Shown here piece after piece: positions 28,751 to 40,882 of a stretch of 64,000 bases of DNA. How positions within the stretch are numbered: the stretch's first letter is position 1; every line of letters begins with the position of its first letter. The DNA is from Rhodoplanes serenus (GTDB lineage Bacteria > Pseudomonadota > Alphaproteobacteria > Rhizobiales > Xanthobacteraceae), in NCBI GenBank assembly GCA_945893145.1, contig CAMDDZ010000016.1, positions 1-64,000 of the forward strand. The letters are read 5' to 3'. The position numbers were made by a program, and so were the translations under genes. Under the pieces are notes generated by a model. It was given only the letters and a program-made list of their open reading frames with translations, searched no databases and was not told the DNA's origin.

Positions 28751-30117
28751 CCGATCCCGAGCGCCTTCAGCTTGCGGTGCAGTGCTGAGCGCTCCATGCC
28801 AACGAACTCGGCGGTGCGCGAGATGTTGCCGCCGAACCGATTGATCTGAGCGAGCAGATATTCACGCTCGAACAGTTCGCGGGCTTCGCGAAGCGGCAGA
28901 CCCATCAATTGCTCGCCGCCGTTGCCGTTCGGCATCGATGGCACCATGGAGCCGACGTCCTGCGGCAGCATGCTGGCATTGATCACCGCTGACGGATCGC
29001 CGCCGGCCAGGATCATCAGCCGCTCGACGTTATTGCGAAGCTGACGCACGTTGCCCGGCCAATCGTGCGATTGCAGCACCGCCATAGCGTCGGCGCCGAT
29101 CGTGCGTTGCGGCAGGCCGGTCGATTGCGAAATCTGCTCCATGAAATAGTTCACGAGATCGGGGATGTCCTCGCGCCGCTCGGCGAGCGGCGGCACGCGG
29201 ATCGGCACCACCGAGAGCCGGTGATAGAGGTCTTCGCGGAATCGGCCGGCGCCGATCTCGGCCTCGATGTTGCGGCTGGTTGACGACACGATCCGCACAT
29301 CGACCGCGACCTTGGTCGCGCCGCCGACGCGCTGGAACGTCTGATCGACCAAAACGCGCAGTATCTTGTTCTGGGTTTCGCGCGGCATGTCGGCGATTTC
29401 GTCGATGAACAGCGTGCCGCCATGCGCCTCTTCGAGCGCGCCAACCTTGCGGGCTTGCGTACCGTTGGTCTGCTCGCCGCCGAACAGCTCGATTTCCATG
29501 GACTCGGGCGTGATCGCAGCCGCGTTGATGACGACGAACGGGCCGCTCGCGCGTGACGAATGAGCGTGCAGCGTGCGGGCTGTCAGTTCCTTACCCGAAC
29601 CCGACGGGCCTACGATCAGGATGCGGCTGTTGGTCGGCGCTACCTTTTCGATGGTCTGGCGCAATTGATTAACCGTGGACGAATGGCCCACCATGCTGGT
29701 CGGCAGCGGTCCGAGCGCTTTCAACTCCCTGACTTCGCGCCGCAGCCGCGATGTTTCGAGCGCACGATCGGCGACCAGCAGCAGGCGGTCGGCCTTGAAC
29801 GGCTTCTCGATGAAATCGTAGGCGCCGCGCTTGATGGCCGCGACCGCGGTCTCGATATTGCCGTGACCGGAAATCATCACCACCGGCAACTCGGGATGCT
29901 GCTCCTTCACCGAGTCGAGGAGTTGCAAGCCATCGAGCCTACTGCCTTGCAGCCAGATGTCGAGGAACACCAGGTTCGGCCGGCGGCTTGTGATCTCGTT
30001 CAGCGCGGTGTCGCTGTCGCGCGCCGTGCGGGTGTTATAGCCCTCGTCCTGGAGCAGGCCAGCCACAAGTTCGCAGATGTCGTTTTCGTCGTCGACGATG
30101 AGAATGTCGGAGGCCAT
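28747..30117 (-). CDS. ntrX: two-component response regulator NtrX
   Basis: Receiver DILIVDDENDI; AAA+ VGPSGSGKELTART; C-terminal Fis HTH; follows ntrY. Confidence 0.94.
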   Translation of the reverse strand: MASDILIVDDENDICELVAGLLQDEGYNTRTARDSDTALNEITSRRPNLVFLDIWLQGSRLDGLQLLDSVKEQHPELPVVMISGHGNIETAVAAIKRGAYDFIEKPFKADRLLLVADRALETSRLRREVRELKALGPLPTSMVGHSSTVNQLRQTIEKVAPTNSRILIVGPSGSGKELTARTLHAHSSRASGPFVVINAAAITPESMEIELFGGEQTNGTQARKVGALEEAHGGTLFIDEIADMPRETQNKILRVLVDQTFQRVGGATKVAVDVRIVSSTSRNIEAEIGAGRFREDLYHRLSVVPIRVPPLAERREDIPDLVNYFMEQISQSTGLPQRTIGADAMAVLQSHDWPGNVRQLRNNVERLMILAGGDPSAVINASMLPQDVGSMVPSMPNGNGGEQLMGLPLREARELFEREYLLAQINRFGGNISRTAEFVGMERSALHRKLKALGIG

Positions 30118-30119
30118 GT

Positions 30120-32384
30120 TCAACGCTCGCTGATCACTTTACTTCGGTCGAATTTATTGGGTTCGGCGGTAGGCATGGTGGCAATGCGCAACCGCATCCA
30201 CGCGCCGCGCTCGCCGGGGAAGCGTTCGGCGGCGTCCTTCAGTTCGATCTGCCCGCCGTGCTCCTCGACAATGCGTCCGACGATGGCGAGGCCGAGGCCG
30301 GTCCCCTTCTCGCGGGTCGTGACATAAGGCTCGAGCAGCCGGTTGCGATTCTCTTTGGGTAAGCCAATGCCGTTGTCGATCACGTCGATGACGACATCGG
30401 CGCCGTCGCGCGCCGCGAATACGCGAATGTGGCCACGGCCGCGCGTGGCCGACGGGACAGCGGCGATCGCCTCGGTTGCGTTCTTGATGATGTTGGTGAG
30501 CGCCTGCGAGATCAGCCGGCGGTCGAACCGCGCTGGCATCGGGTCTTCGGCCAATTCCAGGTCGATATCGATGTCGGCGTTGCCGACGCGCATCAGGAAC
30601 ACGGCCTGCCGCACGGTGTCGGCGACGTCCTCGGCCTCGATCACGGGCTTCGGCATGCGCGCGAATTTGGAGAACTCATCGACCATGCGTTTGATGTCAT
30701 CGACCTGCCGTATGATCGTGGCGGTGCATTGCTCGAACACCGCGGGATCGTCGGTGATCGACTTGCCGTATTTCCGGCGCAGCCGTTCGGCCGAAAGCTG
30801 GATGGGCGTCAGCGGGTTCTTGATCTCGTGGGCAATGCGGCGCGCAACATCGGCCCAGGCCGACGTGCGTTGCGCGGTCACAAGCTCGGTGATGTCGTCG
30901 AGCGTGACCACGTAGCCATGCTCGGGATCGCCCGACTGCTCGGTGGTGACGCGGACCGACAAGGTGCGATCGCGCCCCTGGCGCGTGATGGTGATCTGGC
31001 CCTGGGTCAGCCGCTGCGGGTTGGACTGCGCGTCGGCGAAGATTTCGCCAAGCTCCGGCACCACCTCGATCAGCGGCTTGGCGGTAGCCTCGGATTCCGT
31101 CCGGTTGACCAGCCGTTCGGCGGAGCGGTTGAGGATGCTGATGCGACCCTGGGCATCGACGCCAATCACGCCGGCGCTGGCGCCCGCCAGCACCGCCTCG
31201 GTGAAACGTCGGCGGGTGTCGATGACGTCGCGAGCGCGCATGAGATCGTCGCGCTGCGTGCGCAGCTCGTTGGTCATCTTGTTGAAGGTTTCGCCGAGCT
31301 GAGCCAGATCGCCTTCCGATCGCTGGATCGGCACCTGAATGTAGAGATTGCCGGTGGACACGATATTGGCGGCGCCGATCAGGCGGCGGATCGGCGCGAC
31401 CAGGCGGTTGGCGAAGTTAAGCCCGAGCCAAACCGCCGAGAGAAGAACCGCGAGCGCAATCACCGTGTACATCATCGCGGAGGCAAGCTGAAAGCCGAGA
31501 CGGATGGTCTCCAGCGCAACGAAGTCGCCGACGATTGCTTGCGTGTCGCGCATCTGCGCAACCACCCGCGGGTCGAGCGGCCGTGTCACGTGCAGATAGA
31601 CATTCTCATAGCCGCGCAGCTTGATGTAGGAGGCGACCATGTTGGAGCCGAGCAGAACATCGATATCCGGTTCGGTCTCGCTGGCGTTGACCAGCGCTGC
31701 GGCGGTCGGCAGCGTGATCATCTGCCCACTCTTCACGTCGGCCTGTTCGATGATGGCAGCGTCGCTGCCGATGATCGTGGCGTTGGACAATCCGCGGACC
31801 TGTGCCTGGCCGGTGAGGAATTGGCGGAACCGCTCGCGATCTTGGTCGAACAGCGGCTTGGCGCGCGCCACGTCGAACGCCATCGCAAGGATGTCGCCGC
31901 GGAGCAACTGTGCGTTCTCGCGCAGATAGGCGTCGCCGACCATTACCGAATTCTGGATCACTGCTTTGGTGCGGCTGGAAAGCAAGCGATCAAGGCCGCG
32001 ATCCAGGGTGATGCTGGCAACCACGGCCACCAGGATCGCTGGCGCCGCCGCGATCAGCGAGAACAGGGCGACCACGCGCACATGCAGTTGTGCCGCCGCG
32101 CGCCCGCGCCGACGCGCCAGGATCACCAACCAGACTTCGCGGCCGATAATGCCGACCAAGGCCAGAATGGTGGCCGCATTCACAGCCAGCAACGTGACGA
32201 CGACCCGCTGCGTCGGCGATATCGGCGTGAGATTGGCGAGCACCACGAAGGTCACGAACGCTGACAGCAACGCGAGGCCGGCCGCGACAGGACCCAGCGC
32301 ACGAAGCACCCTGGCCGCTGCCGGCGTAGCCGTTACAGCGAGATCGGTGGTGGTGACTTGTTCGACGTCTGTGACGCTTGTCAT
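30120..32384 (-). CDS. ntrY: two-component sensor histidine kinase NtrY
   Basis: N-terminal TM segments, [36 protein letters not shown]. Confidence 0.94.
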   Translation of the reverse strand: MTSVTDVEQVTTTDLAVTATPAAARVLRALGPVAAGLALLSAFVTFVVLANLTPISPTQRVVVTLLAVNAATILALVGIIGREVWLVILARRRGRAAAQLHVRVVALFSLIAAAPAILVAVVASITLDRGLDRLLSSRTKAVIQNSVMVGDAYLRENAQLLRGDILAMAFDVARAKPLFDQDRERFRQFLTGQAQVRGLSNATIIGSDAAIIEQADVKSGQMITLPTAAALVNASETEPDIDVLLGSNMVASYIKLRGYENVYLHVTRPLDPRVVAQMRDTQAIVGDFVALETIRLGFQLASAMMYTVIALAVLLSAVWLGLNFANRLVAPIRRLIGAANIVSTGNLYIQVPIQRSEGDLAQLGETFNKMTNELRTQRDDLMRARDVIDTRRRFTEAVLAGASAGVIGVDAQGRISILNRSAERLVNRTESEATAKPLIEVVPELGEIFADAQSNPQRLTQGQITITRQGRDRTLSVRVTTEQSGDPEHGYVVTLDDITELVTAQRTSAWADVARRIAHEIKNPLTPIQLSAERLRRKYGKSITDDPAVFEQCTATIIRQVDDIKRMVDEFSKFARMPKPVIEAEDVADTVRQAVFLMRVGNADIDIDLELAEDPMPARFDRRLISQALTNIIKNATEAIAAVPSATRGRGHIRVFAARDGADVVIDVIDNGIGLPKENRNRLLEPYVTTREKGTGLGLAIVGRIVEEHGGQIELKDAAERFPGERGAWMRLRIATMPTAEPNKFDRSKVISER

Positions 32385-32559
32385 AAGCCCCGAAACTGGG
32401 GTGCCCGTCCCTAGCAACCCGGCACACTGATGCAGTTATACAACAATGTTGCCAAATTGAGACATTTCCACGGCGCTGCGCAAGCCCCAGAACCGGGTAC
32501 CAGGCGTACGATCGGCAACACACGCGACGGCGGCGCGATAGCAATGCGCCCGGCCGGGG

Positions 32560-33999
32560 CTACTCGCTGGTGCGGATCACCTGGATATCGAGGTCGCGGA
32601 TCTTCTTCCGCAGCGTATTCCGGTTGAGCCCCAGCAGGTCGGCGGCCCGGATTTGGTTGCCGCGGGTGGCGGCGAGTGCCGCCGACAGCAGCGGATATTC
32701 CAGCTCCCGCAGCACCCGATGATAGAGGCCGGGCGGCGGCAGGGTTTTGTCGAAGCCTGAGAAATAGCGCGTGAGATGGCGTTCGACGGCCGACGAAAGG
32801 CTGTCCTCGGTCGGCGCCTTCTCGGCCACGGCGGCGGCCGGCTGGGCGAGTTCAGCGTCGATCACCGCGGCCGTGATGGTTTCTTGCGGATAGAGCGCGG
32901 CGAGCCGTCGTGCCAGGTTCTCCAGTTCGCGCACATTGCCGGACCAGCGATAGCGCTTGAGGCGATCCAGCGCGGCCTGATCGATGTGCTTTTGCGGCAG
33001 GCCTTCGCGTTCGGCCTGGGTGAAGAAGTGCCGGATCAGGTCGGAAATGTCTTCGGTGCGCTCGCGCAGCGGCGGTAGCCGCAGCGGCACCACGTTGAGA
33101 CGGAAGAACAGATCCTCGCGGAACAGGCCCTGCTGGATCAGCACGCGCAGATCCTTGTTGGTCGCCGCGATGATGCGCACGTCACTCTTGATCGGGGTGC
33201 GGCCGCCGACCGTGGTGTATTCGCCTTGCTGCAGCACGCGCAGCAGGCGCGTCTGCGCCTCCATCGGCATATCGCCGATTTCGTCGAGGAACAGCGTGCC
33301 GCCTTCGGCCTGCTCGAAACGGCCGGAGCTTCGCGTGTTGGCGCCCGTGAAGGCGCCCTTCTCATGGCCGAACAATTCCGACTCGATGAGATCGCGCGGG
33401 ATCGCCGCCATGTTGATCGCGACGAACTGGCCGGAGCGTCGCTTGCCGTAGTCGTGCAACGCGCGTGCAACCAGTTCCTTGCCGGTGCCCGACTCGCCCG
33501 AGATCATGACGGTGAGATCAGTCTGCATCAGACGCGCAACTAGGCGGTAGATTTCCTGCATGGCGGGCGAACGGCCGACCAGCGGGATCGCGTCGAAGTC
33601 GTCCGGCTTGCTCGGGGCGCGTTCGCGCTCCTTCGGCTCCGTCAGCGCACGGCCGACGATGGCGATGACTTCCTTTAGGTCGAATGGTTTGGGCAGATAC
33701 TCATAGGCGCCGCGCTCGGAAGCGCGGATCGCGGTCATGAACGTGTTCTGCGCGCTCATGACGAGCACCGGAAGGTTCGGCCGCAGCTTCTTGATCCGCG
33801 GCAGCAGATCGAAGGCGTTCTCGTCCGGCATCACCACGTCGGTGATGACGAGATCGCCCTCCCCTTGGCTGACCCAACGCCACAACGTCGCGGCGTTTCC
33901 GGTCGAGCGCACTTCGTATCCGGCGCGTGACAGCGCCTGATTCAGAACAGTTCTGATCGCCGCGTCGTCGTCGGCGACCAGGATGCTTCCCGCTGGCAT
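32560..33999 (-). CDS. ntrC: nitrogen regulation protein NR(I), NtrC
   Basis: [38 protein letters not shown] loop present; C-terminal Fis HTH. Confidence 0.96.
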   Translation of the reverse strand: MPAGSILVADDDAAIRTVLNQALSRAGYEVRSTGNAATLWRWVSQGEGDLVITDVVMPDENAFDLLPRIKKLRPNLPVLVMSAQNTFMTAIRASERGAYEYLPKPFDLKEVIAIVGRALTEPKERERAPSKPDDFDAIPLVGRSPAMQEIYRLVARLMQTDLTVMISGESGTGKELVARALHDYGKRRSGQFVAINMAAIPRDLIESELFGHEKGAFTGANTRSSGRFEQAEGGTLFLDEIGDMPMEAQTRLLRVLQQGEYTTVGGRTPIKSDVRIIAATNKDLRVLIQQGLFREDLFFRLNVVPLRLPPLRERTEDISDLIRHFFTQAEREGLPQKHIDQAALDRLKRYRWSGNVRELENLARRLAALYPQETITAAVIDAELAQPAAAVAEKAPTEDSLSSAVERHLTRYFSGFDKTLPPPGLYHRVLRELEYPLLSAALAATRGNQIRAADLLGLNRNTLRKKIRDLDIQVIRTSE

Positions 34000-34007
34000 G
34001 GGTCCCT

Positions 34008-35149
34008 CTATCGGTACTCGGGTCCTCGAGCGGGTGGCGGCCCGGCACCGTCACCGGTGAACATGGGCATCAGCACACGGAAGGTTGTGTGCCGAGGCTG
34101 CGATTCGCATTCAATGATCCCGCCGTGATCGCCGACGATCTTGGCGACCAGGGCTAAGCCCAGCCCCGATCCCGTCGGTTTTGTCGTCACGAACGGATCG
34201 AACAGGTGCGGCAACAGGTCTTCAGGCACGCCCGGCCCGTTGTCCCTGATGCAGAATTCGAGCGGCAGCGACACGCGCGTTTTCGAGCCCGGCAATTGCA
34301 GGCGCACGCCAGGCCGGAACGCGGTGGAGATCATGATCTCGCCCTCGGCGGTGTTTTCACCGATGGATTCGGACGCGTTCTTCACCAGATTGAGGAACAC
34401 CTGCACCAGCTGGTCGCGGTTGGCAAAGACTGGCGGTAGCGACGGATCGTAGGTTTCGGTGAATTTGATGTGGCGTCCGAAGCCCGATTGCGCGAGCCGC
34501 TTCACGTGATCGAGTACCACGTGGATGTTGACCGGCTCGCGGTCGATTGGCCGCTCGTCGGAAAACACCTCCATGCGATCGACGAGCTTCACGATCCGGT
34601 CGGCCTCGTCGCAAATGAGGCGCGTCAGCGTGCGGTCGTCGTCGTTGGCGGACTGCTCCAAGAGCTGCGCCGCACCGCGAATGCCAGACAGCGGATTCTT
34701 GATCTCGTGCGCCAGCATGGCCGCAAGTGCGCTGACCGAGCGCGCGGCGCCGCGGTGCGTGAGCTGGCGATCCATTTTGTCGGCGATAGTGCGTTCCTGA
34801 AGCATGACCACGACGTGGTCGGGCTGCTCCGGTAGCGGCGCGACATGCAGATCGACCAGGCGGTCGCCTGGGTTGCGCGGCGTCGAGAGGTCAACCTTGT
34901 ATTCGTTCACGGCCGCGCCGCGATGGCGCACCTGATCCACCAGCGCCAGCAGCGGGCTGCCGAACGGCACAAGGTCGCGCAGCATCTGGCGGCGAAGCAG
35001 CGACACCGACACTTCGAAGAAGGTCTCGGCCGCCACGTTGGCGTCGGCAATCTTGCCGTCGGCCGACACCATGATGACCGGCAGCGGCAGCGCATTCAGC
35101 ACCGCGTCCGAGGCTTTGTTCATCTTGGCGGTGCGCAGCCCGGCGTCGT

Positions 35150-35153
<4 letters not shown>
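34008..35153 (-). CDS. ntrB: nitrogen regulation sensor kinase NtrB
   Basis: [34 protein letters not shown]. Confidence 0.95.
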
Positions 35154-36181
<1,028 letters not shown>

Positions 36182-36187
36182 ACCGTT

Positions 36188-36202
36188 GCCTATAATTTAG
36201 GC
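36188..36202. promoter_or_regulatory. inverted repeat GCCTA-TAATT-TAGGC, candidate operator/promoter of dusB-ntrBCYX
   Basis: Perfect 5-bp arms directly upstream of the dusB start codon. Confidence 0.35.
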
Positions 36203-36350
36203 CACATCAGGACTGCTTAGAGTTTAGCCAATTCGTGCCCTTACGCAAGTGCTGCATTGCAACAAAGTGAACTGCGGTGGAAATCCGTTTCCGCCGCGCA
36301 TGTGACGCGCTAAAGCGTTCCCAGGCATTCACTTTTGGGCAGTGCGGGAT

Positions 36351-37526
36351 ATGGCTTCGTCGGTCGCGGCGGTAATTGTGGCAGGCGGGCGCGGCTCGCG
36401 GGTCGGGGGCGAAGTCCCAAAGCAATACAGATTGCTGGCCGGGGAGCCGGTGATCCGGGCGAGCCTGTCGCTCTATGCTTGGCACGGTGAGGTCCATCTG
36501 GTTCAGCCGGTGATCCATCCCGACGACGTGGCGCGTTATGAGGCGGCGGCACGGGGACTGAACATTCTGCCACCCGTGTTTGGTGGCGCGACCCGCCAAG
36601 CTTCGGTGCGGGCCGGTCTCGAAGCGCTGAGCGCACGCAAGCCGGACGTCGTACTGGTGCATGATGCGGCGCGGCCGTTCTGCTCGACCACCCTGGTATC
36701 TCAGGCGATCAAGGCCTCCGCCGTGACCGGTGCGGCGATTCCGGGACTGGAGGTCACCGACACGATCAAAAGCGTCGACAGCGCCTGCCAGGTGACCGGC
36801 ACGCTCGATCGCGCGCAGCTGCGCAGCGTACAGACGCCGCAGGCCTTCCGGTTCGATGCCTTGCTCGAAGCGCATCGCAAGGCGGCGCTTGCCGGCCGCC
36901 AGGATTTCACCGACGACGCGGCGCTGAGCGAATGGGCCGGCTCGAAAGTTTCGGTGTTTGCCGGCGAACCTGGGAATGTGAAGCTCACCACCGAAGAAGA
37001 CTTTGCCCGCGCCGAAGCACGCCGGCTCGCGAGCCTTGCGGATCTTCGCACCGGCACCGGCTTCGATGTCCATGCCTTCGCGGACGGCGATCACGTCTGG
37101 CTCGGCGGCGTGAAGATTCCGCACAGCCGCGGCCTTACCGGCCACTCCGACGCCGACGTCGGCCTGCACGCGCTGGTGGACGCCATCCTCGGCGCGCTCG
37201 CCGACGGCGACATTGGCCACCATTTCTCGCCGAACGATCCGCGCTGGCGTGGCGCCTCGTCCGATCAGTTCCTGAAATTCGCGATCGAGCGCGTGCAAAA
37301 GCGCGGCGGCCGTGTCGCTCACCTCGACCTGACGGTCGTCTGCGAAGCGCCGCGGATCGGCCCGCATCGCGATGCCATGCGCAAGCGTATCGCCGAGATC
37401 GCCGAAATCTCGGTCGATCGCGTCGGCGTCAAGGCGACCACCAGCGAACAGCTTGGCTTCACCGGCCGCCGCGAGGGCATCGCCGCGATGGCGAGTGCGA
37501 CCATCCGGTTGCCCTGGTCCTGGTGA
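36351..37526 (+). CDS. ispDF: bifunctional IspD/IspF (MEP pathway)
   Basis: [27 protein letters not shown] (IspD); [36 protein letters not shown] (IspF). Confidence 0.95.
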   Translation: MASSVAAVIVAGGRGSRVGGEVPKQYRLLAGEPVIRASLSLYAWHGEVHLVQPVIHPDDVARYEAAARGLNILPPVFGGATRQASVRAGLEALSARKPDVVLVHDAARPFCSTTLVSQAIKASAVTGAAIPGLEVTDTIKSVDSACQVTGTLDRAQLRSVQTPQAFRFDALLEAHRKAALAGRQDFTDDAALSEWAGSKVSVFAGEPGNVKLTTEEDFARAEARRLASLADLRTGTGFDVHAFADGDHVWLGGVKIPHSRGLTGHSDADVGLHALVDAILGALADGDIGHHFSPNDPRWRGASSDQFLKFAIERVQKRGGRVAHLDLTVVCEAPRIGPHRDAMRKRIAEIAEISVDRVGVKATTSEQLGFTGRREGIAAMASATIRLPWSW

Positions 37527-38035
37527 TGGCGGACGCGGAAACGCAGGCCGCCGCGATCGCCTTGCTGGATTTATGCAAGGCCAAGAAGCTCATGATTGCG
37601 ACCGCAGAATCCTGCACCGGCGGTTTGGTGGCCGGCGCGCTCACCGATATTGCGGGATCGTCGGCGGTCGTGGACCGCGGCTTCGTGACCTACACCAACG
37701 AGGCCAAGCAAGAGATGCTCGGCGTTCCGGCTGGCACGCTGCAGCAGCACGGCGCGGTGAGCCGTGAGACCGCGGAAGCCATGGCCAAGGGCGTGCTCGC
37801 GCATGCGCCGGCCGATCTTGCGGTGTCGATCACCGGCATCGCCGGGCCCGGTGGCGGCTCGGCCGAAAAGCCGGTCGGGCTGGTGCACTTCGCGACTGCG
37901 TCGCGGGGCGGCCGTCTGATCGCGCGGGAAAAACGCTACGGCGATATCGGACGCGGCGAAGTGCGGCGCAAGTCGGTGCTGGAAGCCCTGTCGATGCTGT
38001 CCGAACTCGCCACGAGCGAGCCAGCCAAATCCTAA
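37526..38035 (+). CDS. CinA family protein (nicotinamide-nucleotide amidohydrolase)
   Basis: [24 protein letters not shown]...[24 protein letters not shown] overlap with ispDF. Confidence 0.93.
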   Translation: MADAETQAAAIALLDLCKAKKLMIATAESCTGGLVAGALTDIAGSSAVVDRGFVTYTNEAKQEMLGVPAGTLQQHGAVSRETAEAMAKGVLAHAPADLAVSITGIAGPGGGSAEKPVGLVHFATASRGGRLIAREKRYGDIGRGEVRRKSVLEALSMLSELATSEPAKS

Positions 38036-38493
38036 ACTGCTTTACGTCCGTAAATCTTGTCGGCGCGCTGCTCGAACGCCCCGGCAAAGCGGCGGAACGC
38101 CGCGTCGAACATGGCGCCCATCAGCAGGCCCAGCGTCCGGCTGCGGAATTCGTAATCGATGAAGAACTCGACCTCGCAGGCGCTCTCGCCTGCGGGCTTA
38201 AAGCTCCAGCGGTTTTCCAAATGGCTGAACGGGCCTTCGAGATATTCCACCAGGATGCGCAGGTTTGGCTTGTCGAGCGTGACGCGGCTGCGAAATCTCT
38301 CTCGCACGAGCTTGTAGGCGACCCCCATGTCGGCGACCAGCACCTCTTTGCCGTCCGCGTCGGTCGAGCGGCTGCGCACCTTCAACTCGCGGCACAGCGG
38401 CACGAACTCCGGATAGCGTTCGACGTCAGCAACGAGCTCGAACATGTCGGCGGCGGAATGGCGCGCCCGGCGCCTGGTGGTGAATGAAGGCAT
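38032..38493 (-). CDS. RatA/Coq10-type START-domain protein (ubiquinone-binding)
   Basis: [30 protein letters not shown]...[16 protein letters not shown]. Confidence 0.88.
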   Translation of the reverse strand: MPSFTTRRRARHSAADMFELVADVERYPEFVPLCRELKVRSRSTDADGKEVLVADMGVAYKLVRERFRSRVTLDKPNLRILVEYLEGPFSHLENRWSFKPAGESACEVEFFIDYEFRSRTLGLLMGAMFDAAFRRFAGAFEQRADKIYGRKAV

Positions 38494-38496
38494 GGA

Positions 38497-39450
38497 TCAG
38501 CGATTGACACTCGCTTCGCGCGCGGCCTTCAGCTTCGCAAAGTCGTCGCCCGCATGATGCGAGGAGCGAGTCAGCGGGCTCGCTGACACCATCGTGAAGC
38601 CCTTCGCATAGGCGACAGTTTTCAGCGCCTCGAACTCGTCCGGCGGCAGGTAGCGGATCACCGGATGGTGCTTGCGGGTGGGCTGGAGATATTGCCCGAT
38701 GGTGAGGAAATCGACATTCGCGGCACGCAGGTCATCCATCACCTGCAGTACTTCGTTCCGTTCTTCGCCCAAGCCCACCATGATGCCGGACTTGGTGAAC
38801 ATCGCGGGATCGATTTCCTTCACGTGTTGCAACAGCCGCACGGACGCGAAATAGCGCGCGCCGGGCCGCACCGTCAGGTAAAGCGACGGCACGGTTTCGA
38901 GATTGTGGTTGAACACGTCGGGCCGCGCCGCCACCACGGTTTCGAGGGCGCCATCCTTGCGGAGAAAATCTGGCGTCAGCACCTCGATGGTGGTGCGTGG
39001 ACAACTTGCCCGGATCGCCGTGATGGTCCGCGCGAAGTGTTGTGCGCCGCCATCGCCGAGATCGTCGCGATCGACCGAGGTGATCACCACATGGGCTAAG
39101 CCCAGCTTGGCGATCGCCTCCGCGATGTGCGCTGGTTCGTTCGCATCGAGCGGGCCCGGCAGGCCGGTTTTGACGTTGCAGAACGCGCAGGCGCGCGTGC
39201 AGGTGTCACCCAGGATCATGAAGGTCGCGTGCTTCTTGTTCCAGCATTCGCCGATGTTGGGGCAGCCGGCTTCCTCGCACACCGTGTGCAGGCCGTTGGC
39301 ACGCACGATATTGGCGGTCGCCACGAAGCCCGGCGAAACCGGCGCCCTCACCCGAATCCAATCGGGCTTCTTCGGCGAGGCGGCGTCCGGCCGATGCGCC
39401 TTTTCGGGGTGCCGCGGCCGTCCCGCGGTGTGGTCGAGCACGTTGGTCAT
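38497..39450 (-). CDS. lipA: lipoyl synthase
   Basis: [13 protein letters not shown] and [19 protein letters not shown] radical-SAM motifs. Confidence 0.96.
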   Translation of the reverse strand: MTNVLDHTAGRPRHPEKAHRPDAASPKKPDWIRVRAPVSPGFVATANIVRANGLHTVCEEAGCPNIGECWNKKHATFMILGDTCTRACAFCNVKTGLPGPLDANEPAHIAEAIAKLGLAHVVITSVDRDDLGDGGAQHFARTITAIRASCPRTTIEVLTPDFLRKDGALETVVAARPDVFNHNLETVPSLYLTVRPGARYFASVRLLQHVKEIDPAMFTKSGIMVGLGEERNEVLQVMDDLRAANVDFLTIGQYLQPTRKHHPVIRYLPPDEFEALKTVAYAKGFTMVSASPLTRSSHHAGDDFAKLKAAREASVNR

Positions 39451-39499
39451 GGGTGGTGCCCCACTTACTTACGAACCCGGATGCGCCGCCGCAACGGCC

Positions 39500-39754
39500 T
39501 CATCGAAGACGCTGGATCGCCTGCCAGATCAGCAGGAAGATCACCGAACCCGCGATCGCGGTAATGAGTTCGCCCCAGAAACCAGGCGTCACCTGGATTT
39601 CGAGCTTCTGAGCCAGGAAGCCGCCCAGGATCGCGCCCACCAGGCCGACCGCAAGATTGCGCAGCAGACCGCGTGGCGCATCGGTGACCTTGGCCGCGAG
39701 CCAGCCGGCAATCAGGCCGATGACGATCCAGGAAAACACGCCCATGAAACCCAT
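39500..39754 (-). CDS. GlsB/YeaQ/YmgE family stress-response membrane protein
   Basis: FSWIVIGLIAGWLAAKV...LRNLAVGLVGAILGGFLA. Confidence 0.85.
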   Translation of the reverse strand: MGFMGVFSWIVIGLIAGWLAAKVTDAPRGLLRNLAVGLVGAILGGFLAQKLEIQVTPGFWGELITAIAGSVIFLLIWQAIQRLR

Positions 39755-39871
39755 CTCAATTTTCAGGCCCACCATTATAGCACGCGGCGACCGGTCGCTT
39801 CCGGCGGAATCGAATCCGGATAGACTGGCGTTGGATTAGGCTTGGGTTTGGGTCTGGGGGGAGAGTTCGTC

Positions 39872-40843
39872 ATGCTGACGCGCCGCGCTGCGCTCGCCGC
39901 CTTAGCGGCTTGCGGATTTGCTTCGCGAGCACACGCGCAGAGCTTTCCCAGCCGAACCATCACCATCGTGGTGCCTTACCCGCCGGGCGGCCCGATCGAC
40001 ACGCTGGCGCGGCTGATCGCGCAGGAGGCGTCGGGCGATCTCGGCCAGTCCATCGTGGTCGAGAACCGCCCGGGCGCGTCCGGCATTGTCGGCACCGGCG
40101 CGGTGGCGCGCGCCGAGCCTGATGGCTATCTGCTGATCCTTGGCACCAATCAGACCCACGCCACCAACCAAAGCCTGATCAAGAGCTGGACGTTCGATGC
40201 AGTGCGCGATTTCGCGCCGGTCGCTGGCGTTGCCGCGATGCCGCACGTGCTCGTGGTGCGCAAGGATTTCGAAGCCAAAAGCGTCGGCCATGTGGTGGCG
40301 AACGCGAAGACCAAACCCGGCGCGCTGACGTTTGGCTCGATGGGCAACGGCTCGGGCGCGCATCTGGCGGCGGAGCTGTTCAAGACCAAGGCCGGCATCG
40401 ACATGCTGCACGTGCCCTTCAAAGGGCTCGCGCCGATGACAACCGAATTGCTGGCGGGCCGCGTCGATCTTTCGATTGCGCCGCTGCCGGGGCTGATCGC
40501 GCAGCAAATCGCGAGCGGCAACCTGCGCGCGCTCGGCATTGCGAGCGCGCAGCGGACCGCGCAACTGCCATCGGTGCCGACCTTTGCGGAGGCTGGTGTC
40601 GCGGGCGTCGAAGCCGACGCCTGGTCCGCGCTGTTCGCGCCGGCCAAGACGCCGCCGGCGGTGATCGAGCGGCTTTATGGTGCGGTCGCAGCCGCGCTAG
40701 CGAAGGATTCGGTGCGCGCGACGTTGGCGCGTCAGGGTCTGCCAGTTGCGCTCAAGACGCCGGCCGAGATGGCCGCGATGCTGCCCGGCGAGGTGGAGAA
40801 ATGGGCGGCGGTGATCCGGCTCGCCCAAGTGACAGTGGAGTGA
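39872..40843 (+). CDS. tripartite tricarboxylate transporter (Bug-family) substrate-binding protein
   Basis: RTITIVVPYPPGGPIDTLARLIA...IVVENRPGASGIVGTGAVARAEPDGYLLI. Confidence 0.92.
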   Translation: MLTRRAALAALAACGFASRAHAQSFPSRTITIVVPYPPGGPIDTLARLIAQEASGDLGQSIVVENRPGASGIVGTGAVARAEPDGYLLILGTNQTHATNQSLIKSWTFDAVRDFAPVAGVAAMPHVLVVRKDFEAKSVGHVVANAKTKPGALTFGSMGNGSGAHLAAELFKTKAGIDMLHVPFKGLAPMTTELLAGRVDLSIAPLPGLIAQQIASGNLRALGIASAQRTAQLPSVPTFAEAGVAGVEADAWSALFAPAKTPPAVIERLYGAVAAALAKDSVRATLARQGLPVALKTPAEMAAMLPGEVEKWAAVIRLAQVTVE

Positions 40844-40882
40844 TGACGGTGGAGTGAGGCAAGCGGCTCCCCACACGGGCGC

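Noticed and set aside
30429-32264. 611-aa ORF antisense to ntrY
   Set aside because: Shadow ORF; composition typical of the antisense of high-GC3 genes
36302-36350. Upstream extension of ispDF start
   Set aside because: M at 36351 ([13 protein letters not shown]) fits IspD N-termini; the 3-codon extension at 36342 is unnecessary
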